DNA from: Thauera sp.
GTDB taxonomy: Bacteria; Pseudomonadota; Gammaproteobacteria; Burkholderiales; Rhodocyclaceae
Direction of reading: 5' to 3'
Length of the DNA stretch: 64,000 nt
Assembly (NCBI GenBank): GCA_017302295.1
Contig: JAFLDS010000002.1
Location: forward strand, 124,001 to 188,000
The first letter of the stretch is position 1. Every line of letters starts with the position of its first letter. The translations under genes and the position numbers were made by a program. The notes under the pieces were generated by a model. That model was not told where the DNA came from and did no database searches. It saw only the letters and a list, made by a program, of their open reading frames with translations. Below are positions 30,290 through 40,222 of this stretch, one piece after another.

Positions 30290-31717
30290 TCAGCTCCTCG
30301 CTGCCGCGGTGTTGAGGTCATCGTCGGTTGCGGCCGAGATCGGACGCATCTGCTGGCGATCGTGGCCGGGCCCGCCGACCAGTCCGGTGTCGCCTTCGTG
30401 CATCTCCGGCCCCTTGCGCACCAGGCGCAGCATGTAGGCGATACCGACGCCGAAGACGACGAAATACACGATCACAAACAGCGCCAGCGAGATCGCCAGC
30501 GGCAGGGCGCCATGGTTGGAAACCGCGTCGGCGGTGCGCTGCAGGCCGTACACCACCCACGGTTGGCGCCCCACTTCAGTGGTGAACCAGCCGGCCAGGA
30601 TCGCGATCAGGCCCGTCGGCCCCATCCACAGCGTGGCGCGCAGGAATAGCCGGGATCGATACAGCGCATCCCCTCGCCGCAGCAGCAGGCTCCAGGCACC
30701 GAGCAGGATCATCAGCACGCCCAGGCCCACCATGATGCGGAAGGACCAGAACACCACCGCGACCGGGGGGCGATCCTCGCGCGGAAACTCCTTCAGCCCC
30801 GGAAACTGCCCGTCCCACGAGTGCGTCAGGATCAGACTGCCCAGGCGTGGAATCTCGATCGCGAAGCGGTTCTCCTCACGCTCCTCGTCAGGCCAGGCGA
30901 AGACCACCAGGGGCACGCCCTCCCCCGGATGGTTTTCCCAGTGGCCTTCCATCGCAGCGATCTTGGTCGGCTGGTGCTTGAGCGTGTTCAGGCCGTGAAA
31001 GTCGCCGATCACCGCCTGGATGGGGGCCACCACCACCAGCATCCACATCGCCATCGACAGCATCTTGCGTATCGCCGGGTTGTCGCGGCCGCGCAGCAGT
31101 TGCCATGCAGCCGACGCAGCGACGAAGAGCGCGGTCGCGAGGAAGGCCGCCACCGTCATGTGCAGCAGGCGGTAGGGGAAGGACGGGTTGAAGATCACCG
31201 CCAGCCAGTCCATGGGCACCGCACGCCCGTCGATGATCTCGAACCCGGCCGGCGTCTGCATCCAGCTGTTCGAAGACAGGATCCAGGTGGTCGAGATCAG
31301 CGTGCCGATCGAGACCATCAAGGTGGAGAAGAAATGCAGGCCCGGTCCGACGCGGTTCCAGCCGAACAGCATCACGCCGAGGAAGCCGGCCTCGAGGAAG
31401 AAGGCGGTCAGCACCTCATAGGCCAGCAAGGGGCCGGTGACCCCGCCCGCGAAGTCCGAGAAGAAACTCCAGTTGGTGCCGAACTGGTACGACATCACCA
31501 GCCCGGAGACGACGCCCATGCCGAAATTGAGCGCGAAGACCTTGGACCAGAAGTGATACAGATCGCGGTACAAAGTCTGCCGAGTTCGCAACCACAAACC
31601 CTCGAGCACGACGAGGTACGCTGCGAGACCGATGGTGATGGCCGGGAAAAGGATGTGAAACGATACCGTGAAGGCAAACTGAGCTCGGGCGAGCTCCAAA
31701 GCGGTGAGTCCAAACAT
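30290..31717 (-). CDS. cioA: cytochrome bd-type quinol oxidase subunit I
   Basis: 475 residues. Haem ligand candidates are the His of FTVSFHILFP near residue 20 and the His of YRLLHMTVAAF (near 185), plus a Met in the following helix region. The quinol-binding loop contains LKHQPTKIAAMEGHW and is short, the form found in CioA rather than E. coli CydA. TTEVGRQPWVVYGLQRT is the conserved late motif. With CioB it oxidises ubiquinol and reduces O2 at the inner membrane, useful at low oxygen or with cyanide or sulfide present. GGAGAG precedes the ATG. Confidence 0.95.
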   Translation of the reverse strand: MFGLTALELARAQFAFTVSFHILFPAITIGLAAYLVVLEGLWLRTRQTLYRDLYHFWSKVFALNFGMGVVSGLVMSYQFGTNWSFFSDFAGGVTGPLLAYEVLTAFFLEAGFLGVMLFGWNRVGPGLHFFSTLMVSIGTLISTTWILSSNSWMQTPAGFEIIDGRAVPMDWLAVIFNPSFPYRLLHMTVAAFLATALFVAASAAWQLLRGRDNPAIRKMLSMAMWMLVVVAPIQAVIGDFHGLNTLKHQPTKIAAMEGHWENHPGEGVPLVVFAWPDEEREENRFAIEIPRLGSLILTHSWDGQFPGLKEFPREDRPPVAVVFWSFRIMVGLGVLMILLGAWSLLLRRGDALYRSRLFLRATLWMGPTGLIAILAGWFTTEVGRQPWVVYGLQRTADAVSNHGALPLAISLALFVIVYFVVFGVGIAYMLRLVRKGPEMHEGDTGLVGGPGHDRQQMRPISAATDDDLNTAAARS

Positions 31718-32016
31718 CGATCTGCTCTCCGTAACGCACTGGGGGCCGTTCTACCCGGTGAAGGCTGATCGCGTAGGAAGCGCGTCGCGACGACCTTTCT
31801 TGTGCGGGCGCAATCGGGCCCATTCCGGAAACGTGTTCGTGATGGTAGACCAAGCCGAGACTTATCTCGAGATTTTTATTACGCTAGGCGTCCCGCCGGC
31901 TGAGCGCCGCCGACTGGGCCTTCCCCCGCCACGCATCGCTGCGGTATTCGCCATCCGCCATCGACGTTAACATACGCGTCGGACCCCACCCCGATAAGCG
32001 CAACAAGGAATGCCAT
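31718..32016. promoter_or_regulatory. divergent intergenic region, cioA / DUF808 gene
   Basis: A 299-base region without a supported gene. It should hold promoters for both flanking genes. The only structured element I see is the 10-base palindrome ATCTCGAGAT at 31864-31873 in an AT-rich patch (31861-31890). I find no clear FNR/ANR box (TTGAT-N4-ATCAA) despite the oxidase operon. Confidence 0.4.
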
Positions 32017-32967
32017 ATGGCTGGAGCCAGCCTGCTCGCCCTGCTCGACGACATCGCCAGCATCCTGGACGACGTCGCCACCCTGACGAAAGTCGCCACC
32101 AAGAAAACCGCGGGCGTGCTCGGCGACGACCTCGCCCTCAACGCGCAACAGGTTACCGGCGTCACTGCCGATCGCGAACTCCCGGTGGTGTGGGCGGTGG
32201 CCAGGGGCTCGCTGCGCAACAAGGCCATCCTGGTGCCGCTGGCGCTCGCGATCAGCGCCTTTGCGCCGTGGGCGGTCATCCCCTTGCTGATGGTGGGCGG
32301 CGCCTTCCTGTGTTTCGAGGGCTTCGAGAAACTGGCGCACAAGTTCCTGCACCCGCGACACGAGGACGACGCCCACCATGCCGAACTGGTAAAGGCAGTC
32401 GCCAACCCCGCGGTGGATCTCGTGGCCGTCGAGCAGGACAAGATCCGCGGCGCGGTGCGCACCGACTTCATCCTTTCCGCCGAAATCATCGCGATCACGC
32501 TCGGCACCGTCGCCGACAGCCCGTTCATGACCCAGCTCACGGTGCTGGTCGGCATTGCGATCCTGATGACGGTCGGCGTCTATGGGCTCGTGGCCGGGAT
32601 CGTCAAGCTCGACGACGCCGGCCTCTACCTCAGCCGGCGCGAAGGCGGCTCAGGTCTCGCCCCCTTTCAGCGCGGCCTCGGCCGCGGCATCCTCGCCGCG
32701 GCGCCCTGGCTTATGAAGGCGCTGTCGGTCGCCGGCACCGCGGCGATGTTCCTCGTCGGCGGCGGCATCCTCACGCACGGCGTGGGCGCCATCCACCACT
32801 GGATCGACGGTGTGGCGCACGACGCGGGCGGACTTCCGGCCATCGGCGCGATCGCCGAAGCGCTGACGCCCGCCCTGCTCAACGCCGGCATCGGCATCGT
32901 CGCCGGCGCGCTGGTGCTGGCCGGCGTGAGCATCGTAAGGCGGCTTCTTCCAGCGCGCGCAGCCTGA
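32017..32967 (+). CDS. DUF808 (YedI-like) inner membrane protein
   Basis: 316 residues. Family hallmarks include MAGASLLALLDDIASILDDVA and ATKKTAGVLGDDLALNAQQV near the N terminus, RELPVVWAVARGSLRNKAIL, and KLDDAGLYLS. About six to eight membrane helices are predicted, starting at about 75. The DUF808 family is widespread and without an established function; a transporter role is only a guess. CAAGGAATG upstream gives a reasonable ribosome binding site for ATG 32017. mnmC follows after 24 bases. Confidence 0.87.
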   Translation: MAGASLLALLDDIASILDDVATLTKVATKKTAGVLGDDLALNAQQVTGVTADRELPVVWAVARGSLRNKAILVPLALAISAFAPWAVIPLLMVGGAFLCFEGFEKLAHKFLHPRHEDDAHHAELVKAVANPAVDLVAVEQDKIRGAVRTDFILSAEIIAITLGTVADSPFMTQLTVLVGIAILMTVGVYGLVAGIVKLDDAGLYLSRREGGSGLAPFQRGLGRGILAAAPWLMKALSVAGTAAMFLVGGGILTHGVGAIHHWIDGVAHDAGGLPAIGAIAEALTPALLNAGIGIVAGALVLAGVSIVRRLLPARAA

Positions 32968-32991
32968 AGCGGAACACACCGACGCCCGTCC

Positions 32992-34917
32992 ATGCCCATC
33001 GTCCCAGCCCGCCTCGCCTTCGCCGATGACGGCACCCCGTGGTCAGACACTTTCGGCGACGTGTATCACTCGGCCGACGGCGGTGCCGGCCAGGCGCACC
33101 AGGTGTTCCTCGCCGGCAACGGTCTGCCGGAGCGCTGGAGCGGACGCCATCGCTTCGTCGTGCTGGAGACCGGGTTCGGCCTCGGCCTGAACTTTCTCGC
33201 CACATGGGCCGCATGGCGCAGCGATTCGCAGCGCTGCGACCGCCTGCATTTCGTGTCGTGCGAGCTGCATCCCTTCCGCACTGAGGATCTCACCCGCCTC
33301 CACGCACGCTGGCCAGAATTCGAGGCCCTCGCGCGCGAATTGCAGGCAAGCTGGCCCGAGCTGACACCGGGCGTACACCGCCTGCACCTCGACGGCGAGC
33401 GCGTGACGCTGACGCTGTACTTCGGCGACGCGCGCGACGGGCTGGCCCAGCTCGATCTGCGCGCCGACGCGCTGTTCCTCGACGGTTTTTCGCCGGCGCG
33501 CAATCCCGACCTGTGGTCGCCCCGCGTCTTCCACCTGCTCGGCCGCCTGGCCGCGCCGGAATGCACGCTCGCCACCTGGTCTGTGGCCGGCGAGGTCCGC
33601 GAGGGACTGCGGCGCGCTGGATTCGAAGTCGAGAAATCCCCGGGCTTTGGCGGCAAGCGCCAGATGCTGCGCGGCCGGCGCAGCGTGTCCGACTTGGCCG
33701 ACAGGCAGCCATCGAACACGACAACGCCGACCGAGCGGCGCGCCATCGTGATCGGCGCCGGCATCGCTGGCACCGCGGTCGCACACCGCCTCGCTGTACG
33801 CGGCTGGCAGGTGGAGCTCGTCGATCGATCGACCGCGGCGGGCCAAGGCGCCTCGGGGAACCACGCCGGGGTGTTGCGTCCCCTGCCCAGCGTGGACGAC
33901 AACCGCATGAGCCGCCTGACCCGCGCCGGTACGCTTTACGGATGGCGCCACATTGCGCGGCTGGCGGAGGCCGGCTCAGCGGTGCGCGCCGAAGCCTGCG
34001 GCGTGCTGCATCTTGCGCGCGACGAAACACAGCAGGACAAGATGCGCTCCGCTGTCGAACGCCTGGCCCTGCCGCCGACGCACCTGCGCTTCGTGACCGC
34101 CGCCGAGGCCGGCGCGCTCGCCCGCTGGCCGGTGACGCAGGGGGGCTGGTGGTTCGCCGGCAGCGGCTGGGTGCAGCCCCCCAGCCTGTGCGAGGCGAAC
34201 ATCGCCTCGGTCGGCACGGCGATCCGCAGCCATTTCGGCCGCGCCGTCGCCCGCCTCGAACGCCGGGGCGAAGATTGGCATGCGCTGGCGGACGACGGCG
34301 CGACGATCGCCGCGGCGCCGGTTGCCGTCCTCGCCGCGGGCAGCACCATCGGCGACTTTGCCGAGGCCGCTGTGATGCCGGTCGTCAGCGCGCGCGGACA
34401 GGTCTCGCTGCTGCCTGCCGACGAAGGCAGCGCGCCTCATGTGGTCGTGTGCCGCGGCGGCTACGTGAGCCCGGCGATCGACGGGCTGCGCTGCGCCGGA
34501 GCGACCTTTTCGGTCGACGATGAGGACACTGCATTGCGCACGGCAGACCATGCCGAGAACCTCGCCAAGCTCCAAACCATCCTGACCGGCTATGCCGCGG
34601 GGCTCGACCCCGCAAGCCTGTCCGGCCGCGTCGGCTTCCGGCCAGCCTCTCCCGACCGCCTGCCCATGGTCGGCGCCCTCCCCCTGCCCGCGGCGGTCGA
34701 TCGGAACACCCCGCTGCAGGCGATTGCCCGTCACCCTGGCCTGTATGCCGTATCCGGCTTCGGGGCGCGCGGCCTGGTGTGGTCGGCGTTGGTCGCCGAA
34801 CTGCTGGCTTCGCAGCTCGAGGGCGAACCCGCCCCGCTGGAGCGCGACCTGGTCGACGCGCTGGACCCCGCGCGCTACCTGTCGCGCCCGGCTCGCGGCA
34901 TACGTACAGACGAATGA
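32992..34917 (+). CDS. mnmC: bifunctional tRNA mnm5s2U biosynthesis protein MnmC
   Basis: 641 residues, close to the 668 of E. coli. The N-terminal methyltransferase domain (about 1-235) has VLETGFGLGLNFLATW and ALFLDGFSPARNPDLWS. The C-terminal FAD oxidoreductase domain (from about 245) begins AIVIGAGIAGTAVAHRLA and ends with GLYAVSGFGARGLVWSALVAELL. It converts cmnm5s2U to nm5s2U and then methylates it to mnm5s2U at the wobble position of tRNAs for Lys, Glu and Gln. Both halves are intact in one frame. Probably co-transcribed with the DUF808 gene. Confidence 0.95.
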   Translation: MPIVPARLAFADDGTPWSDTFGDVYHSADGGAGQAHQVFLAGNGLPERWSGRHRFVVLETGFGLGLNFLATWAAWRSDSQRCDRLHFVSCELHPFRTEDLTRLHARWPEFEALARELQASWPELTPGVHRLHLDGERVTLTLYFGDARDGLAQLDLRADALFLDGFSPARNPDLWSPRVFHLLGRLAAPECTLATWSVAGEVREGLRRAGFEVEKSPGFGGKRQMLRGRRSVSDLADRQPSNTTTPTERRAIVIGAGIAGTAVAHRLAVRGWQVELVDRSTAAGQGASGNHAGVLRPLPSVDDNRMSRLTRAGTLYGWRHIARLAEAGSAVRAEACGVLHLARDETQQDKMRSAVERLALPPTHLRFVTAAEAGALARWPVTQGGWWFAGSGWVQPPSLCEANIASVGTAIRSHFGRAVARLERRGEDWHALADDGATIAAAPVAVLAAGSTIGDFAEAAVMPVVSARGQVSLLPADEGSAPHVVVCRGGYVSPAIDGLRCAGATFSVDDEDTALRTADHAENLAKLQTILTGYAAGLDPASLSGRVGFRPASPDRLPMVGALPLPAAVDRNTPLQAIARHPGLYAVSGFGARGLVWSALVAELLASQLEGEPAPLERDLVDALDPARYLSRPARGIRTDE

Positions 34918-35004
34918 AGCGCAGACGGCCACACCGTCGCGCGCGTGCTTGATTTGCGCTGACGTCTAGAATGGATCAGGCACATCGCCGATGGAGAGTC
35001 GTAC

Positions 35005-36609
35005 ATGCGTGACGACCGGGTGTCGATCGATACATCCCCGTGGCCGCACGAGCAGGGCCTGGACGAGCGTCCCGTCCGCCTGCTGCCGCCTCTTCCGACC
35101 GAAAGAGAGCTGGCGCAGATGGGCGCGGGCGACTATCTGCTCCTGAAGGACACCTTGACGCGCAAGGCGCGCTACCTAGAGAAGGCGCACAAGCTGGCGC
35201 ATCTCGGGCATTGGGAATATGTGGTCGCCGAGGGCTGCATGTACTGGTCGGACGAGATCTTCGAGATCTTCGGGCTCGGTTCGCTCAAGCGCCCCCCCTC
35301 TGCCGCCGAACGCGCCGCGTTGCATACGCCCGAGAGCTGGATGCGGCTCAATGATGCACTCGAGCGCGTAGTGCGCAGTGGCGAAGCCTTTCAGGAAGAC
35401 GTGGAGTTGATTCGGCCTGACGGCGAGCGGCGCTGGCTCACGATCATGGGTGAAACCGAGCGCGATGATGAGGGTCGGGTGGCGAAGGTCATCGGCGTTG
35501 CCCAGGACATCACGGAGCGCAAGGCGATCGAGGCCGCGCTACGCGCAAGCGAGGCACGGTTGCAGGAAGCGCAGTCGCTATGCCGGGTCGGAGACTGGGA
35601 ACTGGACCGCGATAGCGGGCGGATGAGCTGGTCGCGCGAAGTCTTCAGCCTGTTCGACCGGCCGGAGCCGCTCGGCGTCCCCGACCTCAACGAGGCGATG
35701 TGCTACTACCCGCCCGAGTCGCTGGAGCACACGCGCACCGCATTCTGGCAGGCCATCGACACCGCCGAACGCGTCACGCTCGAGCAGGAAGTGCATCTGC
35801 CGTCGGGCCAGGTGCGCTACCACGCGACCTTGATCGTTCCGGTCGTCGATGCCAGCAACCGCGTGATCAAGCTCATCGGGACGGTGCAGGACATCACCGA
35901 GCGCAAGCGGCTTGAAGTAGAGCGTGGGGCCCATGTCGAGCGCCTCGCCGAATTGTCGCGACGGCTGGTGCAGATCCAGGAACACGAGCGCCGCAAGCTG
36001 GCGGGCGACTTGCACGATCGCGCGAGCCCCAACCTTGCCGCCTTGCAGCTCACCCTGTCGACCCTGGCCGGTGCGCTGCCGGCCGAGATATTGGCCGAAG
36101 TCGAACCCCTGCTCGACGACGCCCACGCCTTGCTGGCCGATACCACCACCGGAATCCGCGAGATTTCCACCCAGCTGCGCCCGGCAACACTCGATTACGC
36201 CGGCCTGGTGGCCGCCCTGCAGGACTATGCCGACCAGTTCCAGCGCCGCAGCGGCATCACCGCCACGGTCGATACGAGCCACTTCGACGCCACGCTACCC
36301 GCCGACCTGCAGTCCATTCTGTTCCGCATCGTGCAGGAGGCGCTGACCAACTGCGCAAAGCACGCCTCGGCCCGCACGATCAGCATTACCCTCGCCAGCG
36401 ATATGCGCGAACTCAGGTTACGCATCGCCGACGACGGCGTCGGGTTCGACCCGGCCCAACTCGGCGCCCCCAGCGCAGCGGCTGGCCTCGGGCTGATCAC
36501 CATGCGCGAGCGTGCCGAGTTTGCGGGCGGCCGCTTCTGCATCCGATCCATTCTGGGTGGCGGAACGGAAGTCCGCGTCACCTTCGACCTCCCCGGGGAG
36601 CCAGTCTGA
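35005..36609 (+). CDS. PAS-PAS sensor histidine kinase, NarX/DegS type
   Basis: 534 residues without membrane helices, so cytosolic. Two PAS/PAC modules (about 60-175 and 185-300), each closing with a VIGVAQDITERK or LIGTVQDITERK motif. A HisKA_3 dimerisation domain follows with the phosphoacceptor His337 in LAGDLHDRASPNL, then an ATPase domain with NCAKHA (N box), DDGVGFDP and GLGLITMRERA (G boxes). It should phosphorylate the response regulator whose ATG overlaps its stop (TGATG). The PAS ligand is unknown; no haem- or FAD-binding residues can be assigned. GGAGAG precedes the ATG. Confidence 0.92.
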   Translation: MRDDRVSIDTSPWPHEQGLDERPVRLLPPLPTERELAQMGAGDYLLLKDTLTRKARYLEKAHKLAHLGHWEYVVAEGCMYWSDEIFEIFGLGSLKRPPSAAERAALHTPESWMRLNDALERVVRSGEAFQEDVELIRPDGERRWLTIMGETERDDEGRVAKVIGVAQDITERKAIEAALRASEARLQEAQSLCRVGDWELDRDSGRMSWSREVFSLFDRPEPLGVPDLNEAMCYYPPESLEHTRTAFWQAIDTAERVTLEQEVHLPSGQVRYHATLIVPVVDASNRVIKLIGTVQDITERKRLEVERGAHVERLAELSRRLVQIQEHERRKLAGDLHDRASPNLAALQLTLSTLAGALPAEILAEVEPLLDDAHALLADTTTGIREISTQLRPATLDYAGLVAALQDYADQFQRRSGITATVDTSHFDATLPADLQSILFRIVQEALTNCAKHASARTISITLASDMRELRLRIADDGVGFDPAQLGAPSAAAGLGLITMRERAEFAGGRFCIRSILGGGTEVRVTFDLPGEPV

Positions 36610-37253
36610 TGGCCCGCATCATCCTCGCCGACGACCACCAGATGTTCCGTCACGCGCTGCGCGCGCTGCTCGAGAAGGAGACGCGCATGACCGTCGTCGC
36701 CGAGGCCAGCAGCGGCGACGAGTTGCTCGATATCGTGCAGCGGGTGGCAGCCGACGTGGTGTGCATGGACATCGGCATGCCAGGCATGAACGGCGTCGAG
36801 GCCACGCGGCGCCTGCTCGCAACGCAGCCAGGCATCAAGGTGATCGGGCTGTCGGCGTTCTCCGACCGCCAGTTCGTCATGGACATGCTCAACGCCGGCG
36901 CCACCGGCTACGTGACCAAGGCCGAGGCAGGCGACGAGCTGATTCGCGCCATCCATACTGTGCGCCTGGGGCGCACCTATCTGTGTCCCGACGTCGCCGC
37001 CACGGTGACGAACGCACTGATGGAGAATATCCAGATGCAGGCAGCCGCGCCGCGGATCTCGTCACGCGAGCGTCAGGTGCTGCAGCTGATCGCGGAGGGC
37101 CATACCTCGGTGCGGATTGCCGAGCGGCTTCATGTCGCGCCCTCCACCGTCGAGGTGCACCGGCGCAACATCATGCGCAAGCTCGATCTGCACAGCGTGG
37201 CCGACCTCACCCGCTACGCGATCCGGAACGGCCTGGTGTCGGTCTCGAACTGA
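36609..37253 (+). CDS. NarL/FixJ-family response regulator
   Basis: 214 residues. Receiver domain with acidic residues D8, D9, phosphorylation site D54 (VCMDIGMPGMNG) and Lys in GYVTKAEAG. LuxR-type helix-turn-helix at the C terminus (SSRERQVLQLIAEGHTSVRIA ... VAPSTVEVHRRNIMRKL). Translation is coupled to the upstream kinase gene. Targets are unknown; the next gene downstream is a phasin with its own AT-rich upstream region, which makes it one candidate. Confidence 0.95.
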   Translation: MARIILADDHQMFRHALRALLEKETRMTVVAEASSGDELLDIVQRVAADVVCMDIGMPGMNGVEATRRLLATQPGIKVIGLSAFSDRQFVMDMLNAGATGYVTKAEAGDELIRAIHTVRLGRTYLCPDVAATVTNALMENIQMQAAAPRISSRERQVLQLIAEGHTSVRIAERLHVAPSTVEVHRRNIMRKLDLHSVADLTRYAIRNGLVSVSN

Positions 37254-37351
37254 CGCGACCGCGCCACGAAGGCCGCAGCAGTGGCGCAATCCATACCCGG
37301 CCGCCTCCCGACGTGTCGTCCGCAAGCGACGCCTGTCGTCGATCCATGCCC

Positions 37352-37400
37352 CGACATACCGGTTAACAGGTACGCGCAACACACCCAACGGGGTATGTCG
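37352..37400. repeat. spaced inverted repeat between response regulator and phasin genes
   Basis: CGACATACC (37352-37360) and GGTATGTCG (37392-37400) are perfect 9-base inverted copies 31 bases apart. No T-tract follows, so it is not a typical terminator; it may be a pair of operator half-sites upstream of the phasin promoter. The rest of 37254-37479 is AT-richer than its surroundings and holds no gene. Confidence 0.5.
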
Positions 37401-37479
37401 TCCGCGTTTGCTTCAACGTAACATTCGCGCAAATTCAAAAAACAGCAAATGTTATTCATTCATTAGAGAAGGAAATACG

Positions 37480-37920
37480 ATGACCTCGCTCCCGCACGTG
37501 CAACAACTCAACGAAACCGCCAAGAACAGCATCGAGCACTTTGTCGCCGTCGCCGACATCGTGCTGAATGCCTCCGAACAACTGGTCGGTCTGAACATCG
37601 ATGCTGCGCGCAGCGCCTGCGAACTCGCTTCGACCAAGGCCGCCGCGCTGGCTTCAGCCGACATCAAGGATCAATTTTCGAACCACGTTGCCGGCCAGGG
37701 CGAAACCTTCGAAAAGGCCGCCGCCTATCTGCGCAATGTCAACGAGATCTGCGTGAAGACGAATGCCGAGGTCGCCGAGCTGAACGCCCGTCACGCCGGC
37801 GAGTTCGCCCAAACGGTCCAGTCCCTGTTCGAGAGCATCGCCAAATTTGCCCCGGTCGGCGCCTTCGACTTCGCCAGCCTCGTGCCGGCCAAGCCGACCA
37901 AGGCTTCCAAGTCTGCCTGA
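37480..37920 (+). CDS. phaP: phasin, polyhydroxyalkanoate granule-associated protein
   Basis: 146 residues, almost all amphipathic helix: LNETAKNSIEHFVAVADIVLNASEQLVGLNIDAAR, then LYASADIKDQ-type segments and a Lys/Ala/Pro-rich C terminus (VPAKPTKASKSA). This matches the phasin_2 family of small granule-coating proteins in betaproteobacteria. It should cover polyhydroxybutyrate granules and control their size and number. The ATG at 37480 has AGAGAAGGA upstream; the frame before it is intergenic. A strong terminator follows about 75 bases after the stop. No phaC synthase is in the window. Confidence 0.88.
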   Translation: MTSLPHVQQLNETAKNSIEHFVAVADIVLNASEQLVGLNIDAARSACELASTKAAALASADIKDQFSNHVAGQGETFEKAAAYLRNVNEICVKTNAEVAELNARHAGEFAQTVQSLFESIAKFAPVGAFDFASLVPAKPTKASKSA

Positions 37921-37993
37921 TTAGACTCGTAGCGTAGAGGAGACGGGGCGAGCACAGCCGTAACGGCCGTAGCGAACTCCAGAACTAGAAAGG

Positions 37994-38022
37994 AAGAAAG
38001 CCCCGCTTGCGGGGCTTTCTTC
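37994..38022. terminator. bidirectional terminator between phaP and gltX
   Basis: AAGAAAGCCCCGC and GCGGGGCTTTCTT form a 13-bp stem with a 2-base apparent loop (the real loop opens further), followed by CTTTTT on the plus strand; on the minus strand a T-rich tract (TTTCCTTTC) also follows. It can stop phaP from the left and gltX from the right. Confidence 0.9.
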
Positions 38023-38046
38023 TTTTTGGAGTATCGCGAAAGACAC

Positions 38047-39459
38047 TCAGAGATGACGCGCCAGGCGCGCCAGCACGCGCTCGCGGCCCAGCACTTCGAG
38101 CACCGCATCGATGGCGGGGGTTTGGGGCACACCCAGCACCGCCACCCGCAGCGGAATCGCCACCTGCGGCATCTTGAGGCCGTGCTCGGCCATCGTGTCC
38201 TTGATCGCCTGGCTCAGCGCTGCCTTCTCCCAAGCCACGTCGGCAAACCGGGTGCGCAGGCTGGCCAGCGCGGCCCTGGCCACATCGGTCAGATGCTGGC
38301 CGATGACTTCGGGCGCCGGATGCACGTCCGCACAGAACAGCTCGGCGGCGTCGGCCAGTTCGTTCAGGCTGCCGGCGCGATCCTTGTAGAGCGCGACGAT
38401 GGCCTCCAGCGACGGTCCCGTCTCGGGATTCACCTCGCGGTGGGCGAGACGATTGGCCACGTCGGCGGCGAGCCAGGCATTGTCCGCCTTCTTGATGTAT
38501 TGCGCATTGAGCCAGTTCAGCTTCTCGGTGTTGAACTGCGCTGCCGACGGCGTGATGTGGTCGAGGTCGAACCACTCGACGAACTGCTCGCGGCTGAAGA
38601 CCTCGTCGTCACCGTGGCTCCATCCCAGGCGCGCGAGGTAGTTCACCACCGCCTCGGGCAGATAGCCCTCCTCGTGGTACTGCATCACGCTGACGGCGCC
38701 ATGGCGCTTGGACAGCTTGGTGCCGTCGTCGCCGAGGATCATCGACAGGTGCGCGTACAACGGCACCTCGGCGCCCAGCGCCTGCAGCACGTTGATCTGG
38801 CGCGGCGTGTTGTTCACATGGTCGTCGCCGCGGATGACATGGCTGATCTGCATGTCCCAGTCGTCGACCACCACGCAGAAATTGTAGGTGGGCGTGCCGT
38901 CGGCGCGAGCGATGATGAAGTCGTCGAGCTCGGCGTTGGCGATCTCGATGCGGCCCTTCACCAGGTCGTCCCACGCCACCACACCCTCGCTCGGGTTGCG
39001 GAAGCGCACCACCGGCTGCACGCCCGCAGGCGGCGTGGGCAGGGCCTTGCCCGCCTCCGGGCGCCAGCGCCCGTCGTAGCGCGGCTTCTCGCCGCGGGCG
39101 CGCTGCTCCTCGCGGATGCGGTCGAGCTCCTCCGACGACATGTAGCAGTGGTAGGCCGTCCCGGCGGCAAGCATCTGCTGGATGACTTCCTTGTAGCGGT
39201 CCATGCGGCGCATCTGGTAGAACGGGCCTTCGTCCTCCTTCAGGCCGAGCCAGTTCATGCCGTCGATGATCGCCTGCACCGCTTCGGGCGTGGAGCGCGC
39301 GACGTCGGTGTCCTCGATGCGCAGGATGAAGGTGCCGCCGTGGCGACGGGCGAAGGCCCAGGAGAACAGGGCCGTGCGCGCGCCGCCGATGTGCAGGTAG
39401 CCGGTGGGGCTGGGGGCGAAGCGGGTGCGAACGGGGCGTGATGCGGTGCTGGCGGACAT
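38047..39459 (-). CDS. gltX: glutamyl-tRNA synthetase
   Basis: 470 residues. HIGH-type motif [12 protein letters not shown] near residue 20, the class I catalytic core with RIEDTD, and KLSKR (in [13 protein letters not shown]) for the KMSKS loop, followed by the helical anticodon-binding domain. It charges tRNA-Glu, supplying protein synthesis and C5 tetrapyrrole synthesis. GltX of the ordinary discriminating size; no zinc-finger Cys set is evident. It ends at the terminator shared with phaP. Confidence 0.97.
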   Translation of the reverse strand: MSASTASRPVRTRFAPSPTGYLHIGGARTALFSWAFARRHGGTFILRIEDTDVARSTPEAVQAIIDGMNWLGLKEDEGPFYQMRRMDRYKEVIQQMLAAGTAYHCYMSSEELDRIREEQRARGEKPRYDGRWRPEAGKALPTPPAGVQPVVRFRNPSEGVVAWDDLVKGRIEIANAELDDFIIARADGTPTYNFCVVVDDWDMQISHVIRGDDHVNNTPRQINVLQALGAEVPLYAHLSMILGDDGTKLSKRHGAVSVMQYHEEGYLPEAVVNYLARLGWSHGDDEVFSREQFVEWFDLDHITPSAAQFNTEKLNWLNAQYIKKADNAWLAADVANRLAHREVNPETGPSLEAIVALYKDRAGSLNELADAAELFCADVHPAPEVIGQHLTDVARAALASLRTRFADVAWEKAALSQAIKDTMAEHGLKMPQVAIPLRVAVLGVPQTPAIDAVLEVLGRERVLARLARHL

Positions 39460-39541
39460 GGCGGAATCTGCGTCTTGCTTGGGAAAGGCGCGATTCTAAG
39501 CGATCGCTTGCGCCATCGCTAAACCTCGCGGGCGGACGAAT

Positions 39542-40063
39542 CTAGCGGCCCGGGCCCTTGCCGGCCTCGCCAAGGTTCAGGTTGCCGATGCCATCCTGGC
39601 CCTTGATCAGGATCTTGCCCTCGGGCACGCCACCACGGCAGGGCCCGAGGCGGCGGCCGAGGATCTCGGTTCGCACGACCTCCACCCCATCGAGTGGCGG
39701 CGAGAAACGCGTACTCAGCTCGCCCTGGAAGTTGTACTGCAAGTCACCGGCGACCTTGGCCTCGATGGTTGCGGTGCTGCCTTTCGCGTCGCAGGTCGCG
39801 CGGTAGTAGCGCTGGAAGTTGTCCTTGCTCCAGGCCAGGTCGCGGCAGTTGCCGAGCGGGTTGCCGGAATGATCCAGCACGTCGCCGTCGGTCTTGCCGA
39901 CGCAAATGTGGAAAGTAGAAGCGTTCGCAGTCTGGCCTGCGGGCGCGGTGCTCATCAGCCAGAGGCCGGGCAGGCGCTGCGGCGGCGCGACGGGCGTGGT
40001 CGCTGCAAGCGAGGCGGGAGCGACGGTCATCGCCGCAAGAAGGATGGGGGCAAAAAGGCGCAT
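39542..40063 (-). CDS. DUF3617-type exported protein
   Basis: 173 residues with a clear Sec signal peptide (MRLFAPILLAAMTVAPASLA, cleavage near residue 20). The mature part has the DUF3617 pattern: PGLWLMSTAPAG, two Cys flanking the middle (HICVGK, GNCRDL) with a third in YYRATCDAKG, and a beta-rich run TATIEAKVAGDLQYNFQGEL. It is probably periplasmic; function unknown for the family. It has a 159-base upstream region without a gene. Confidence 0.75.
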   Translation of the reverse strand: MRLFAPILLAAMTVAPASLAATTPVAPPQRLPGLWLMSTAPAGQTANASTFHICVGKTDGDVLDHSGNPLGNCRDLAWSKDNFQRYYRATCDAKGSTATIEAKVAGDLQYNFQGELSTRFSPPLDGVEVVRTEILGRRLGPCRGGVPEGKILIKGQDGIGNLNLGEAGKGPGR

Positions 40064-40222
40064 GGCTGATGGGACAGGGACACGTGGATGAAGGACGCCG
40101 GTCGTCGAATCCTTGGCTACCGGAACCGGGTTCGCGACCGCAGCTTACTCGTGTCGCACGATTCGCGAAATTGAGCAGGCGCAAGCGGGCGCCAAACACC
40201 ATTCAAGCGCCCTCCCCGCACC

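Noticed and set aside
31864..31873. Palindrome ATCTCGAGAT in the cioA/DUF808 intergenic region as an operator
   Set aside because: Ten bases is too short to stand out, and no second copy or known motif supports it.
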